Source: Neoroseomonas lacus (GTDB lineage: Bacteria > Pseudomonadota > Alphaproteobacteria > Acetobacterales > Acetobacteraceae). Taken from it: a stretch of DNA of 64,000 nt. The first letter of the stretch is position 1; the number at the start of each line of letters is the position of its first letter. Location of the stretch: NCBI RefSeq assembly GCF_014644535.1, contig NZ_BMKW01000005.1, positions 124,001 to 188,000 of the forward strand, in the 5' to 3' direction. The position numbers and the translations under genes are program-made. The notes beneath the pieces are model-generated. The model saw only the letters and a program-made list of their open reading frames with translations, searched no databases and was not told where the DNA came from. Of this stretch, positions 46,779-55,097 are shown one piece after another.

Positions 46779-48362
46779 TCACCCGCGCTTGAGGTTCCAC
46801 ACAAACGGATTCGGCCCCTGCAGCACCCCTGACAGATCGGCGCGGAAGGCCGTGCGCAGCCGGAACAGCCCTGTCGGTGCAAAGGGCACCGCGTCCCAGG
46901 CCAGCACTTGCAACCGCTGCATCGCCGCCACCTGCGCCTCCGCGCTGGGCGCATTGATCCAGGCCTGCACCTGTTCCTCCACCCCGGCATCGGTCGGCCA
47001 GCCGAACCAAGCGCGCTCCCCATGCATGCGGATGATCGGCGAGAGCGCCGGGTTGGCGATGCCGGCCGCCGGGAAGTTGGTGTTGTGCAGGTTCCACCCG
47101 CCCTGCGCCGGCGGGTTCTTGTTGGCCCGTCGCGCGATGGTGGTGGCCCAGTCGCTTTCCACCAGCTGGATGTTCACGCCGAGCCGGCGCATCAGGTCGG
47201 CCGTGACGCGGCCCTGCATGGTCACCGCGGCGAAATCGGTCGGGTTGACGTGGACGACCGGCTCGCCGTTGTAGCCGGCCTCGCGCAGCGCGGCGCGGGC
47301 GAGCTCCATTGCTGCCTCGCCACGTGGGGCGGGTGGGAACTCCGTCACGCCCGGCAGGCCGCACGGGAAGACGGCGTGGCATTCGCGCCAGTCGCCTTCC
47401 AGCGCGACAGCCGACATGAAGTCGGACTGCACGAGCACGTCGCGGATGGCACGGCGGACCTTCACGTCGTTGAAGGGCGGATGCAGCGCATTGAAGCGCA
47501 GGAAGCCGAGGAAGCCATTCGGGTCATAGACCTGGGTGGTGATGGCGCGGTCGCGTTGCAGCACCGGCACGAGGTCGGGCAGGGGGTATTCGATCCAGTC
47601 GATCTCCCCGGTGCGAAGCGCGGCGACGGCGGTGCCGCCATCGGGGATCCAGACCAACTCCAGCCGGTCGAAATTCACCACCTTGCCGCCGGTCGCCGCA
47701 TTGGCGGGCTCGCCGCGCGGGGCGTAGCGCTCGTTCTTCACATAGACGGCCTGGCTGCCCTGGTTGAACTCGCCGGGGACGAACTTCCACGGGCCGGAGC
47801 CGGTCATGTCGGTGATCGGGCGGTCGGCCGGCGTGTTCGCCGTGCGCTCGGGCATCATGAAACAGGGCGAGGCGGCGGGTTTCGCCAGCGCATCCAGCAA
47901 AGCGGGGAAAGGACGGCTCAGGCGGAAGGTGATGGTGCGGTCATCGGCCGCGATGATCTCGGCGACCGCGCCCATCAGCACCTGGCCGAAGGCGTCGCGC
48001 ACCGCCCAGCGACGGATCGAGGCGACGCAATCCTTCGCCCGGACCGGCTCGCCATCATGGAAGGCCAGGCCATCGCGCAGGCGGATCGTCCAGGTCAGGC
48101 CATCGGCCGAGACCTCGTGCCCCTGCGCCATCTGCGGCTGCGGGCGCAGCGCACTGTCGGCGCCGTAGAGCGTGTCGAACACGCAATAGCCATGGGTGGT
48201 GACGATGGTGGTCGGGTTAAAGATCGGGTCGAGCACCGAGAGCGCCGCCTGCGGCATGAAGCGCAGCGTCCGCGCGCGGGCGGCCTGGGCCGAGGCGGGG
48301 CGCGCCAGTTGCGTCCCCATGGCGGCGATGGTGGCGGTGGCCAGCAATGAGCGGCGGTGCAT
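46779..48362 (-). CDS. ABC transporter family-5 substrate-binding protein under TPP riboswitch control
   Basis: 527 residues from ATG 48362. A signal peptide (MHRRSLLATATIAAMGTQLARPASAQA) exports it to the periplasm. Family-5 (peptide/nickel/opine type) motifs are YCVFDTLYGADSALRPQPQMAQGHEVSADGLTWTIRLRDGLAFHDGEPV and DGGTAVAALRTGEIDWIEYPL. No permease or ATPase genes lie nearby. A thiamine-pyrophosphate riboswitch precedes it on the same strand, so it is probably repressed by thiamine and may bind thiamine or a precursor. That specificity would be unusual for family 5; the fold assignment is firm, the ligand is inferred from the riboswitch only. Confidence 0.9.
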   Translation of the reverse strand: MHRRSLLATATIAAMGTQLARPASAQAARARTLRFMPQAALSVLDPIFNPTTIVTTHGYCVFDTLYGADSALRPQPQMAQGHEVSADGLTWTIRLRDGLAFHDGEPVRAKDCVASIRRWAVRDAFGQVLMGAVAEIIAADDRTITFRLSRPFPALLDALAKPAASPCFMMPERTANTPADRPITDMTGSGPWKFVPGEFNQGSQAVYVKNERYAPRGEPANAATGGKVVNFDRLELVWIPDGGTAVAALRTGEIDWIEYPLPDLVPVLQRDRAITTQVYDPNGFLGFLRFNALHPPFNDVKVRRAIRDVLVQSDFMSAVALEGDWRECHAVFPCGLPGVTEFPPAPRGEAAMELARAALREAGYNGEPVVHVNPTDFAAVTMQGRVTADLMRRLGVNIQLVESDWATTIARRANKNPPAQGGWNLHNTNFPAAGIANPALSPIIRMHGERAWFGWPTDAGVEEQVQAWINAPSAEAQVAAMQRLQVLAWDAVPFAPTGLFRLRTAFRADLSGVLQGPNPFVWNLKRG

Positions 48363-48366
48363 GTCT

Positions 48367-48396
48367 CGTTCCCCCAAGGCCGGGAAGGGGGGTGCC
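48367..48396 (-). promoter_or_regulatory. Possible ribosome-site sequester of the TPP riboswitch
   Basis: On the minus strand CCCCCC (48392-48387) can pair with GGGGG (48375-48371), which is part of the GGGGGAA ribosome site ahead of ATG 48362. This fits an expression platform that blocks translation when thiamine pyrophosphate is bound. Base pairing was read by eye and not folded. Confidence 0.4.
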
Positions 48397-48453
48397 GCGC
48401 ACGACCGCGCGACGGCCCGGCAGGGGGCGCGAACGCGCGGACGAACGGGTGGC

Positions 48454-48545
48454 ACCGTTCCCTACACCGGTCCGAACCGGATCAGGTTCCATGGGTCGCG
48501 GGTGAAGCCCGCCTCTCAGCCTCCGGACGAGGCTCCCCAAGGTGT
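48454..48545 (-). promoter_or_regulatory. TPP (THI-box) riboswitch
   Basis: Read on the minus strand the conserved parts occur in order: GGGGAGCC, GGCTGAGAGG, a short variable stem around GACCC, GAACCTGATCCGGTT and GGTGTAGGGAACGG. CTGAGA and ACCTGAT make the pyrimidine-sensing and pyrophosphate-sensing helices of the thiamine-pyrophosphate aptamer. It ends about 92 bases before the start codon of the family-5 solute-binding protein. Confidence 0.93.
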
Positions 48546-48686
48546 CCGCGACCAAATTGGGCGCAATCCAGCGCCCCGGCAAGGGTGGCGGGTGGTGCGA
48601 TCCCCTGGCATGCTGCGAGTGGCGCCTTGATGACGCCCAATCACGCCCGTTGCCGGCCTGCGCTGACTTGAATCGGAGATGCCGCC

Positions 48687-49556
48687 ATGAGCGCCGGCCT
48701 TGCCCAGGACCGTACCACCCTCGATGCGCGTCCAATCGGCGCCACATTCGGGGTCGAACTGACCGATTTCCGTATCGCCGGCGACCTGCCGGAGGCTGAG
48801 GTCGATGCCTTCCGCGCCGCGCTGCATCGCGGTGGCGTGCTGCTGCTGCGCGACGTGCCGAACGACCCGGCGGCGCTGGTCGCCTTCAGCAAACGCCTCG
48901 GTTCGCTGGAGATGCATTCCGCCTCGGCGCATACCCACCCGGACTTTCCCGAGATCTTCTGCGTTGGCAACTACGCCGATGACCGGGTGCGGGCGAATTT
49001 CGCGACCGGTGTCGAGCAGTGGCATGCCGACAGCAGCTTTCGCGATACCCCGAGCGCCTGCTCGCTGTTCTACGGCGTGATCTGCCCGCCTGAGGGCGGC
49101 GAGACCTGGTTGCTCGATGCGGTCACGGCCTATGCCGAATTGCCGCCGGCGCTGCGCGCACGCATCGCCTGGCTGGACGCCGTGCATGACCTCAACACGC
49201 TGTCCGAATGGAACCGCCGCAACACGCCGGGCAGGCCGCCGCTGTCGGATGAAGCGCGCCGCCGCTTCCCGCCGGTCAGCCAGCCGATGGTCCGCCGGCA
49301 CCCGGCGACGGGGCGCGCCTCGCTGTTCATCTGCCCCGCCGTCATCAGCCATGTCGAAGGCTTGCCGCCGGCCGAAGGCCACGCGCTGATCGCCGAGGTG
49401 ATGGCCCATGCGACGCAGGACCGCTACATCTACCGCCATCGCTGGCGGGCGGGCGACCTGGTGGTGTGGGACAACCTCTCCACGCTGCACACGGCGACGC
49501 TGTTCGACCACGAGAAGCACCAGCGGCTGATGTTCCGCACCACCGTCTCGGGCTGA
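48687..49556 (+). CDS. TauD/TfdA-family 2-oxoglutarate-dependent dioxygenase
   Basis: 289 residues, GGAGA upstream. Non-haem Fe(II) enzyme of the TauD group. The facial triad can be read as H and D in QWHADSSF (about 110-117) and the distal histidine in LHTATLFDHEK; the following arginine in RLMFRTTV binds 2-oxoglutarate. The opening GATFGVELTDFRIAGDLPEAEVDAFRAAL and FSKRLGSLE are typical. Substrates in this family include taurine, phenoxyacetates and other carboxylates; this one cannot be narrowed. It is divergent from the riboswitch-controlled gene. Confidence 0.92.
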   Translation: MSAGLAQDRTTLDARPIGATFGVELTDFRIAGDLPEAEVDAFRAALHRGGVLLLRDVPNDPAALVAFSKRLGSLEMHSASAHTHPDFPEIFCVGNYADDRVRANFATGVEQWHADSSFRDTPSACSLFYGVICPPEGGETWLLDAVTAYAELPPALRARIAWLDAVHDLNTLSEWNRRNTPGRPPLSDEARRRFPPVSQPMVRRHPATGRASLFICPAVISHVEGLPPAEGHALIAEVMAHATQDRYIYRHRWRAGDLVVWDNLSTLHTATLFDHEKHQRLMFRTTVSG

Positions 49557-49616
49557 TCGCGCGGCGGCATCGTCCTGGTGCGGATTCTGATGGACCCCGC
49601 CCTAGGATGTTGTTTT

Positions 49617-49670
49617 TGCGGGCATCTTCACCCGATCAGGTGAATACCACCGGAGCGGGATCTGCTCTAG
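49617..49670. repeat. Intergenic repeat R3, copy 2
   Basis: Shares TGCG-n-GCATCTTCA-n-CCG-n-TCAGGTG and a terminal CTAG with 9363-9415. CAGGTG...CACCGG can form an imperfect hairpin. It lies just before the uxaA-like gene, where a promoter or leader would be expected. Confidence 0.5.
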
Positions 49671-49698
49671 GATCGTGGCAATCCCTGGGAGGAAACCG

Positions 49699-51234
49699 AT
49701 GGAAACCCGCACCTCGCCGCTCGTGATCCGGCTGAACCCCGAGGATGGGGTGGTGATCGCCCGCGGCGTGCTGATGCCAGGGACCGAGGTGGTGCCCGGC
49801 GTTTCCGTCGGCGCCCGCCGCATCCCGGCCGGGCACAAGGTGGCGGTGTGCCCGCATGCGAAGGGCGAACCGATCCGTCGCTACGGGCAGATCATCGGCT
49901 TCGCCACCGATGCGATCGAACCGGGCGCGTGGGTCCACACCCACAATTGCGAGATGGGCGACTTCTCCCGCGACTATGCCTGGGGTGTCGATGCCAGGCC
50001 GACCGAGTATGTCGACCAGCCGGCGAGCTTCATGGGTATCCGCCGCGCCGATGGCCGCGTGGCGACGCGCAACTACATCGGCATCGTCACCAGCGTGAAT
50101 TGCTCGGCGCATGTCGCGCAGCTGATCGCCCGGCAATTCGAGCCGAACCCGATCACCGGCGAGGACCCGCTGGCCGATTGGGCGAATGTCGATGGCGTGG
50201 TGGCGCTAACGCACAAGACCGGCTGCGGCATGACGATGGACGAACCGCTGCGGGTGCTGCGCCGGACGCTCGCCGGCTTCGCGCGGCATGCCAATTTCTC
50301 CCATGTCATCGCCATCGGTCTGGGCTGCGAGGTCAACCAGCTCGGCCCGATGCTGGAGGAGCAGAAGCTGACCGGCCGATTGCGCTCGATGGACATCCAG
50401 GACAGCGGCGGGTCGCGCTCGACCGTGCTGAAGGGGATCGAGTTCGTGAAGGAGGTGCTGGCCGAAGCCAACACAGCCACACGCGTGCCGGTGCCGGCCT
50501 CGGAACTGTGCGTCGCGCTGCAATGCGGCGGGTCGGACGGGTATTCGGGCATCACGGCGAATCCGGCGCTGGGGGCGGCGTCGGACCTGGTGGTGCGGCA
50601 TGGCGGCACTGTGATCCTGTCGGAATCGCCGGAGACCTATGGCGCCGAGCATCTGCTGACGCGCCGCGCCGTCAGCCAGGATGTCGGCCAGAAGCTCGTC
50701 GATGTGATGCATTGGTGGGAGGACTACACGGCACGCGAGGGGGCCGAGATGAACGCCAACCCCTCCCCGGGCAACAAGGCGGGCGGGCTGACGACCATCC
50801 TTGAGAAGTCGCTCGGCGCCATGGCGAAGGCGGGCACGACGAACCTGGTCGATGTGTATCGCTATGCCGAACCGGTTACCGCCCGCGGCTTCGTGTTCAT
50901 GGACACGCCGGGCTACGACCCGGTGGCGGCGACCGGGCAGGTGGCGGGCGGGGCGAATCTGGTGTGCTTCACCACCGGGCGCGGCAGCGTGTTCGGGATG
51001 AAGCCGGCGCCGTCGATCAAGCTGGCGACGAATACAGCGATGTATGAACGGCTGTCCGAGGACATGGACATCAATTGCGGGACCATCGCCAGCGGGGAGG
51101 AGACGGTCGCGCAATGCGGCGAACGCATCTTCGAACTGATGCTGCGCACGGCCTCGGGCGAGTCGACGAAGAGCGAGGCGATGGGGTTCGGCGCGCAGGA
51201 GTTCGCGCCGTGGGTGTTGGGCGCAACGATGTGA
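49699..51234 (+). CDS. UxaA-family dehydratase (altronate/galactarate dehydratase type)
   Basis: 511 residues from ATG 49699, preceded by GGGAGGAAA; the upstream in-frame GTG 49675 is less likely. An N-terminal SAF domain (about 1-95; VVPGVSVGARRIPAGHKVA, GQIIGFATDAIEPGAWVHTHNCEM) is fused to the dehydratase domain (GIVTSVNCSAHVAQLIARQF, LTHKTGCGMT, GLGCEVNQ, CGGSDGYSGITANPALG), which holds cysteines for an iron centre. The two parts correspond to UxaA-type enzymes in which small and large units are one chain. It dehydrates a sugar acid to a 2-keto-3-deoxy acid. The neighbourhood of aldolase, FAH and SDR genes supports sugar-acid use; the exact substrate is open. Confidence 0.9.
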   Translation: METRTSPLVIRLNPEDGVVIARGVLMPGTEVVPGVSVGARRIPAGHKVAVCPHAKGEPIRRYGQIIGFATDAIEPGAWVHTHNCEMGDFSRDYAWGVDARPTEYVDQPASFMGIRRADGRVATRNYIGIVTSVNCSAHVAQLIARQFEPNPITGEDPLADWANVDGVVALTHKTGCGMTMDEPLRVLRRTLAGFARHANFSHVIAIGLGCEVNQLGPMLEEQKLTGRLRSMDIQDSGGSRSTVLKGIEFVKEVLAEANTATRVPVPASELCVALQCGGSDGYSGITANPALGAASDLVVRHGGTVILSESPETYGAEHLLTRRAVSQDVGQKLVDVMHWWEDYTAREGAEMNANPSPGNKAGGLTTILEKSLGAMAKAGTTNLVDVYRYAEPVTARGFVFMDTPGYDPVAATGQVAGGANLVCFTTGRGSVFGMKPAPSIKLATNTAMYERLSEDMDINCGTIASGEETVAQCGERIFELMLRTASGESTKSEAMGFGAQEFAPWVLGATM

Positions 51235-51289
51235 ATGGATCGCTGCAAGCCGTCGCTCGGCTGCGCGGCGCGGCACTTGTCGGGTTGGC

Positions 51290-51922
51290 ATGACCGACCC
51301 GGCCATCGTCGCCGCTGCCCAGCGCCTCGATGCCGCCGGGATGATGCCGTCGAAATCCGGCAATATCTCGCAGCGCCACGGTGACGGCTTCACCATCACC
51401 CCCGCTGCCTTGCCCTACGCCCGGATGACCGAGGCGGATCTCGTGCGCGTCGCGGCGAATGGCACGGTTGACGCCGGCGCGGCGCATCGCCCCTCATCGG
51501 AATGGCGCCTGCACGCCGCGATCTACGCGGCGCGGCCCGATATGGGCGCCGTTGTCCACACGCATTCCCCGCGTGCCACCGCGCTGTCCTGCGCGCGGAC
51601 CGGCATTCCGCCCTTCCACTACATGGTGCTGCTGGCGGGTGGGCCGGTCCATTGCGCCGAACACGCAACCTTAGGCACCGAGGCGCTGGCGCAGAACTGC
51701 GTCGCCGCCCTTGCAGACCGCCGCGCCGTGCTGCTCGCCAATCACGGTGTCGTCGCCTGCGGCACCACCCTGGCCGCCGCCGTCACCCTGGCCTTCGAGG
51801 TCGAGAACCTCGCCGGCCAATATCTAGACCTGTTGGCCTCGGGCCTGAAGCCGGTGCTGCTGAACGAGCGCGACCTTGCCGAGGCCGCCGCGCAATTCGC
51901 CGGCTACGGTCGCGCGACATGA
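51290..51922 (+). CDS. Class II aldolase/adducin-family protein
   Basis: 210 residues. Zinc-dependent aldolase fold of the fuculose/ribulose-phosphate group: SGNISQR (phosphate loop), the acidic catalytic residue in HRPSSEWRLH, zinc histidines in VVHTHSPRATALS and the third in LLANHGVVACG. It may cleave a deoxy sugar or deoxy sugar acid into two smaller units; some relatives are epimerases. The gene lies 55 bases after the UxaA dehydratase in the same direction, a pairing that suggests consecutive steps. Confidence 0.9.
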   Translation: MTDPAIVAAAQRLDAAGMMPSKSGNISQRHGDGFTITPAALPYARMTEADLVRVAANGTVDAGAAHRPSSEWRLHAAIYAARPDMGAVVHTHSPRATALSCARTGIPPFHYMVLLAGGPVHCAEHATLGTEALAQNCVAALADRRAVLLANHGVVACGTTLAAAVTLAFEVENLAGQYLDLLASGLKPVLLNERDLAEAAAQFAGYGRAT

Positions 51923-51931
51923 CCCGCGCCG

Positions 51932-52516
51932 TCACGCGTGGCGCGGCGGCACCACATCCGCGAACATCTCGAACGACTTCCAGGCCGGCTCCACGCGATC
52001 GACGCCGCGGCGCGGGACGAAGGGGCTTTCCTCGACAACCTGGAGGCGCGGGATGTTGCGGGGGCAGTTGGGGAAAATGTCCTCCGGCGTGACCCGCACC
52101 AGCGCCTGGGCACCCTCGAAGCTGGCGAGCAGCGGATCCTCCCGCACCACCTGCGCAGTGCCGTTGACGCGCAGCCGGCGCGGCTTTTCCTCCATGCCGA
52201 TGAACAGCAGGCCGACATGCGGATTGGTGCGGATGTTGCCAAGGCTCTTGAACATCCCATTGCCGTCATAGTCGGGGAATACCAGCAGGTCCGGCGCGAT
52301 CACCCGCGCGAAGCCCGGGTCACCGCCCTTGAAGGAGCAGTCCGGGTGCCCTTCGGCGGTCGCCGTTGCCAGGAAGAAGAAGCGGAGGGAGGCGATGAAG
52401 GCCTCATCCTCCGGGGTGAAGGCGCTGCGGTGCAGGCGCTCTTCCAGCCTGTCGGCGAGTTTACGGGTTCCGAAGGCATCCTGCAGTTCGCGGTTGCCCT
52501 GATGATACATGACCAT
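51932..52516 (-). CDS. Pyridoxamine 5'-phosphate oxidase-like flavin-binding protein
   Basis: 194 residues from ATG 52516 (an alternative is ATG 52510). Split-barrel FMN-binding fold: FIASLRFFFLATATAEGHPDCSFKGG and LLVFPDYDGNGMFKSLGNIRTNPHVGLLFIGME are typical of the MSMEG_1197/PPOX-like group. These proteins are not true PdxH enzymes and may reduce small molecules or bind haem or F420. The function is unknown. It is convergent with the aldolase gene. Confidence 0.87.
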   Translation of the reverse strand: MVMYHQGNRELQDAFGTRKLADRLEERLHRSAFTPEDEAFIASLRFFFLATATAEGHPDCSFKGGDPGFARVIAPDLLVFPDYDGNGMFKSLGNIRTNPHVGLLFIGMEEKPRRLRVNGTAQVVREDPLLASFEGAQALVRVTPEDIFPNCPRNIPRLQVVEESPFVPRRGVDRVEPAWKSFEMFADVVPPRHA

Positions 52517-52679
52517 GGCCGAACCCTCCGCACGGCAAGCGACGGAAGGCTACGCCCGCGTGGCGCTGTTGCTGCAACGAAATCTGGAGGATGGGCCGCG
52601 GGTCATTTCCGCCAGCGGGCCGATGGCGATGTCACCACAGGGGCAAAGCGCAATCGGGCCTCTGGCGCAGCAACCCACG

Positions 52680-52704
52680 CCGGCCCGCCTTGTGGGCGGG
52701 CCGG
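52680..52704. terminator. Strong hairpin downstream of the LprI-like gene
   Basis: CCGGCCCGCC-TTGTG-GGCGGGCCGG is a perfect 10-base-pair stem about 36 bases after the stop of the reverse gene at 52741. No T-run follows on either strand. It probably ends the SDR-FAH-LprI transcript or stabilises its 3' end. Confidence 0.55.
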
Positions 52705-52740
52705 GATATCGAAGTTCAGTAGGATACGTGGCCGCTTCGC

Positions 52741-53214
52741 CTATCGGCGCTGCTGCTGGCGCTGCGGCGCCTGGGCCGGCGGCGGTGGCGGCGGGGCGAG
52801 CAATTGCTCGATCTCCAACGTGCGCCCCAGGTCGAATTGCAGCAGGCAGGCGGCGCGATCGGCCGCCGCATCCGCTCCGCGTTCCGGGTTGGTGCCAGCG
52901 AAGTCGCAACGCGCGTCGCGGTACTGCGCCCATGCCGCCTGCACGCCCGCCAGACCCGCCCGGCGCGCCGGGTCGGCCTGGGTGGCCAGCATGCGTTCCA
53001 CGGCATTGTCCAGCCGCGGGGCAACCACTGCGCGCTGGCTGTCCATGCAGCGCGCGACCAGCGACATGTCCTGCGAACTGCCGATGCAGGTGCGGATGTT
53101 CTGCTCAACCTGCTGGGCCAGCGGATCCGGGCGCGGTGCCGACTGGGCGCGTTGCTGAGCCAGCACCGGCCCCGGCAACAGCAGGGCGAGCGCAACCAAC
53201 GCGGCGCGCGTCAT
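52741..53214 (-). CDS. Secreted LprI-like (DUF1311) small protein
   Basis: 157 residues with signal peptide (MTRAALVALALLLPGPVLAQ). Four cysteines, C43, C56, C103 and C123, have the DUF1311/LprI-type spacing, with the region AWAQYRDARCDFAG resembling its W-x3-R-x3-C signature. The C-terminal tail is Pro/Gln/Arg-rich. LprI in Mycobacterium inhibits lysozyme, but most relatives are uncharacterised. Its start overlaps the FAH stop (ATGA), so it is co-translated with a sugar-acid gene, which is odd for a wall-related protein. Confidence 0.82.
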   Translation of the reverse strand: MTRAALVALALLLPGPVLAQQRAQSAPRPDPLAQQVEQNIRTCIGSSQDMSLVARCMDSQRAVVAPRLDNAVERMLATQADPARRAGLAGVQAAWAQYRDARCDFAGTNPERGADAAADRAACLLQFDLGRTLEIEQLLAPPPPPPAQAPQRQQQRR

Positions 53215-54059
53215 GACGACGCCACCAGGTTCTGCTGCTGCTCGCCAAGGCCCGCGATGCCGAGGCGCATCACCTGGCCGGCCTTGAGGAACACCGGTGT
53301 CGGCTTCTTGCCCAGCCCCACGCCCGGCGGCGTGCCGGTGAAGATGACGTCGCCCGGGTTCAGCGTGATGCACTGGCTGACATAGGCGATGAGCTGCTTC
53401 ACGCCGAAGATCATGGTGCGCGTCGAGCCATCCTGCTGCCGCACGCCATCCACGTCGCAGAACATGGCGAGGTTCTGCGGGTCCGGCACCTCGTCCTTCG
53501 TGACCAGCCAGGGGCCGAGCGGGCCGAAGGTGTCGAAGCCCTTGCCTTTGTCCCAGGTGCCGCCGCGCTCGGCCTGCCATTCGCGTTCCGACACGTCGTT
53601 GCCGACCGCATACCCGGCGATGTGGTCGAGCGCGTTCTCCTCGGACACATACTTCGCGCGCGTGCCGATGATGATGGCGAGTTCGACTTCCCAATCGGTC
53701 TTCACGCTGCCGCGCGGGATGACGACGTCGTCATTCGGTCCCTGCAGCGCATTGAGCGACTTCAGGAAGACGATCGGCTCCTTGGGGATCGGCGCGCCGG
53801 TCTCGGCGGCATGGTCGGCATAGTTGAGCCCGATGCAGACCAGGTTCTTCATGCCCGCGACTGGCGGGCCGAGGCGCGGCTGGCCGTCCACCTTCGGCAG
53901 CGTCGCCGGGTCGATCGCGGCGATCTTTGCCAGCGCTGCCGGGGCGAGCGTATCGCCGGCGATGTCCTTGACGATGCCGGAAAGGTCGCGGATGCCGCCC
54001 TCGGCATCGAGCAGGCCCGGCTTTTCATGGCCGGCGGGTCCATAGCGCAGGAGCTTCAT
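53211..54059 (-). CDS. Fumarylacetoacetate hydrolase-family protein (diketo-deoxy acid hydrolase-like)
   Basis: 282 residues from ATG 54059 (MKLLRYGPAG). FAH fold: CIGLNYADHAAETG, the metal-binding E-x-E and D in PIVFLKSLNALQGPNDDVVIPR and TDWEVELAIIIG, GYAVGNDVSEREWQ and GDVIFTGTPPGVGLG. This is the short FAH subclass that includes 2,4-diketo-3-deoxy-sugar-acid hydrolases and ureidoglycolate-lyase-like enzymes. The adjacent upstream SDR resembles 2-keto-3-deoxy-fuconate dehydrogenases, so here it probably splits a 2,4-diketo-3-deoxy acid into pyruvate and a 2-hydroxy acid. Confidence 0.9.
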   Translation of the reverse strand: MKLLRYGPAGHEKPGLLDAEGGIRDLSGIVKDIAGDTLAPAALAKIAAIDPATLPKVDGQPRLGPPVAGMKNLVCIGLNYADHAAETGAPIPKEPIVFLKSLNALQGPNDDVVIPRGSVKTDWEVELAIIIGTRAKYVSEENALDHIAGYAVGNDVSEREWQAERGGTWDKGKGFDTFGPLGPWLVTKDEVPDPQNLAMFCDVDGVRQQDGSTRTMIFGVKQLIAYVSQCITLNPGDVIFTGTPPGVGLGKKPTPVFLKAGQVMRLGIAGLGEQQQNLVASS

Positions 54060-54103
54060 CGGCGTGTCCCTAAAACTCTGTCGTTGGTGACGCACAATGC
54101 CAG

Positions 54104-54137
54104 GGCCGGGGGTTGGCCGAAAGGGCCGCCCCCGGCC
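54104..54137 (-). terminator. GC-rich hairpin between SDR and FAH genes
   Basis: GGCCGGGGG pairs perfectly with CCCCCGGCC, with an inner GGCC/GGCC pair inside the loop. It lies seven bases after the SDR stop and may separate the two reverse genes or set their relative levels. Confidence 0.5.
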
Positions 54138-54143
54138 GGGTGG

Positions 54144-54893
54144 CTACAGCGTCCAGCCGCCGTCGATGACGATGGCCTGGCCGGTGACGAAGGTACTCTC
54201 TGGCGCGGCCAAGTATAACACCAGGGCGGCGATCTCCTCGGCGGTGGCGAGCCGCCCCATCGCCTGCCGGGCGACGAAGGCGGCCCGCGCGGCCTCGACC
54301 GAGCCCGCCGCCGCCGCATTGTCGGCGATGCGGTCATGCAATGACGGCGTGTCCACCGTGCCGGGGCAGAGGCAGTTGCACCGGATGCCCTGCGTCACAT
54401 ACTCGGTCGCGATCGACTTGGTCATGCCGATCACCGCCGCCTTGGTGGTGCCGTAGAGAAAGCGGTTCGGCGCGCCCTTCACGCTGGAACACGCACTCGA
54501 CATGTTGACGATGGCGCCGTGGCGCCGCTCGACCATGCCTGGGATGACGGCGCGCGCCATCTTCCACATCGCCCGTACATTCAGCGCGAAGCCGAAATCC
54601 CATTCCTCGTCGGTGCAGGTGAGGATCGTGTTCTGGTGGACGAAGCCGGCACAGTTGAACAGCACGTCGATCTGCCCGGCTTCCTTCACCGCGCGTTGCA
54701 CCGCGGCATCGTCCAGCACGTCGAGCGGCTGATGGATGATGCCGCGCGCGCCGAGTTCGCCCACCTTCTGTGCGTCGCGGTCGGTGGCGATGACGGTCGC
54801 CCCCTCCGCTGCCATGGCGAGCGCCGCGGCGCGCCCGATGCCCTGGCCCGCCGCCGTCACCAACGCGCGCTTGCCTGCCAGCCTGCCGGCCAT
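54144..54893 (-). CDS. SDR-family dehydrogenase, 2-keto-3-deoxy-L-fuconate dehydrogenase-like
   Basis: 249 residues. I chose ATG 54893 (MAGRLAGKRAL) because GGGAGG lies six bases before it and directly abuts the earlier ATG 54899. NAD(P)-binding TAAGQGIGRAAALA, NCAGFVHQNT, catalytic serine in NMSSACSSVKGA, the Y-x3-K in LYGTTKAAV and the closing VIDGGWTL are visible. The phrase RCNCLCPGTVDTPSL is the pattern of the BDH2/L-2-keto-3-deoxyfuconate 4-dehydrogenase group. It would oxidise C4 of a 2-keto-3-deoxy sugar acid, giving the FAH substrate. Confidence 0.92.
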   Translation of the reverse strand: MAGRLAGKRALVTAAGQGIGRAAALAMAAEGATVIATDRDAQKVGELGARGIIHQPLDVLDDAAVQRAVKEAGQIDVLFNCAGFVHQNTILTCTDEEWDFGFALNVRAMWKMARAVIPGMVERRHGAIVNMSSACSSVKGAPNRFLYGTTKAAVIGMTKSIATEYVTQGIRCNCLCPGTVDTPSLHDRIADNAAAAGSVEAARAAFVARQAMGRLATAEEIAALVLYLAAPESTFVTGQAIVIDGGWTL

Positions 54894-55097
54894 CGCCATC
54901 CTCCCTGTTCCCTTGGCGAGATTGGGCAGCGGCGCAAGGCTGCGTCAACCGAAGCCTGCGTCAGCGCGGGGCAGGCGGGGGCGTGCGGATGGACGCAACC
55001 GCATGCGCCAACCAGGCCCGGCGCGCCATGCCGGCCGGCGATCTTGACGTGGCGGGCCGCCAGCGTCTTGTTGTCCGGGATGACAGGAGCGGACGCC

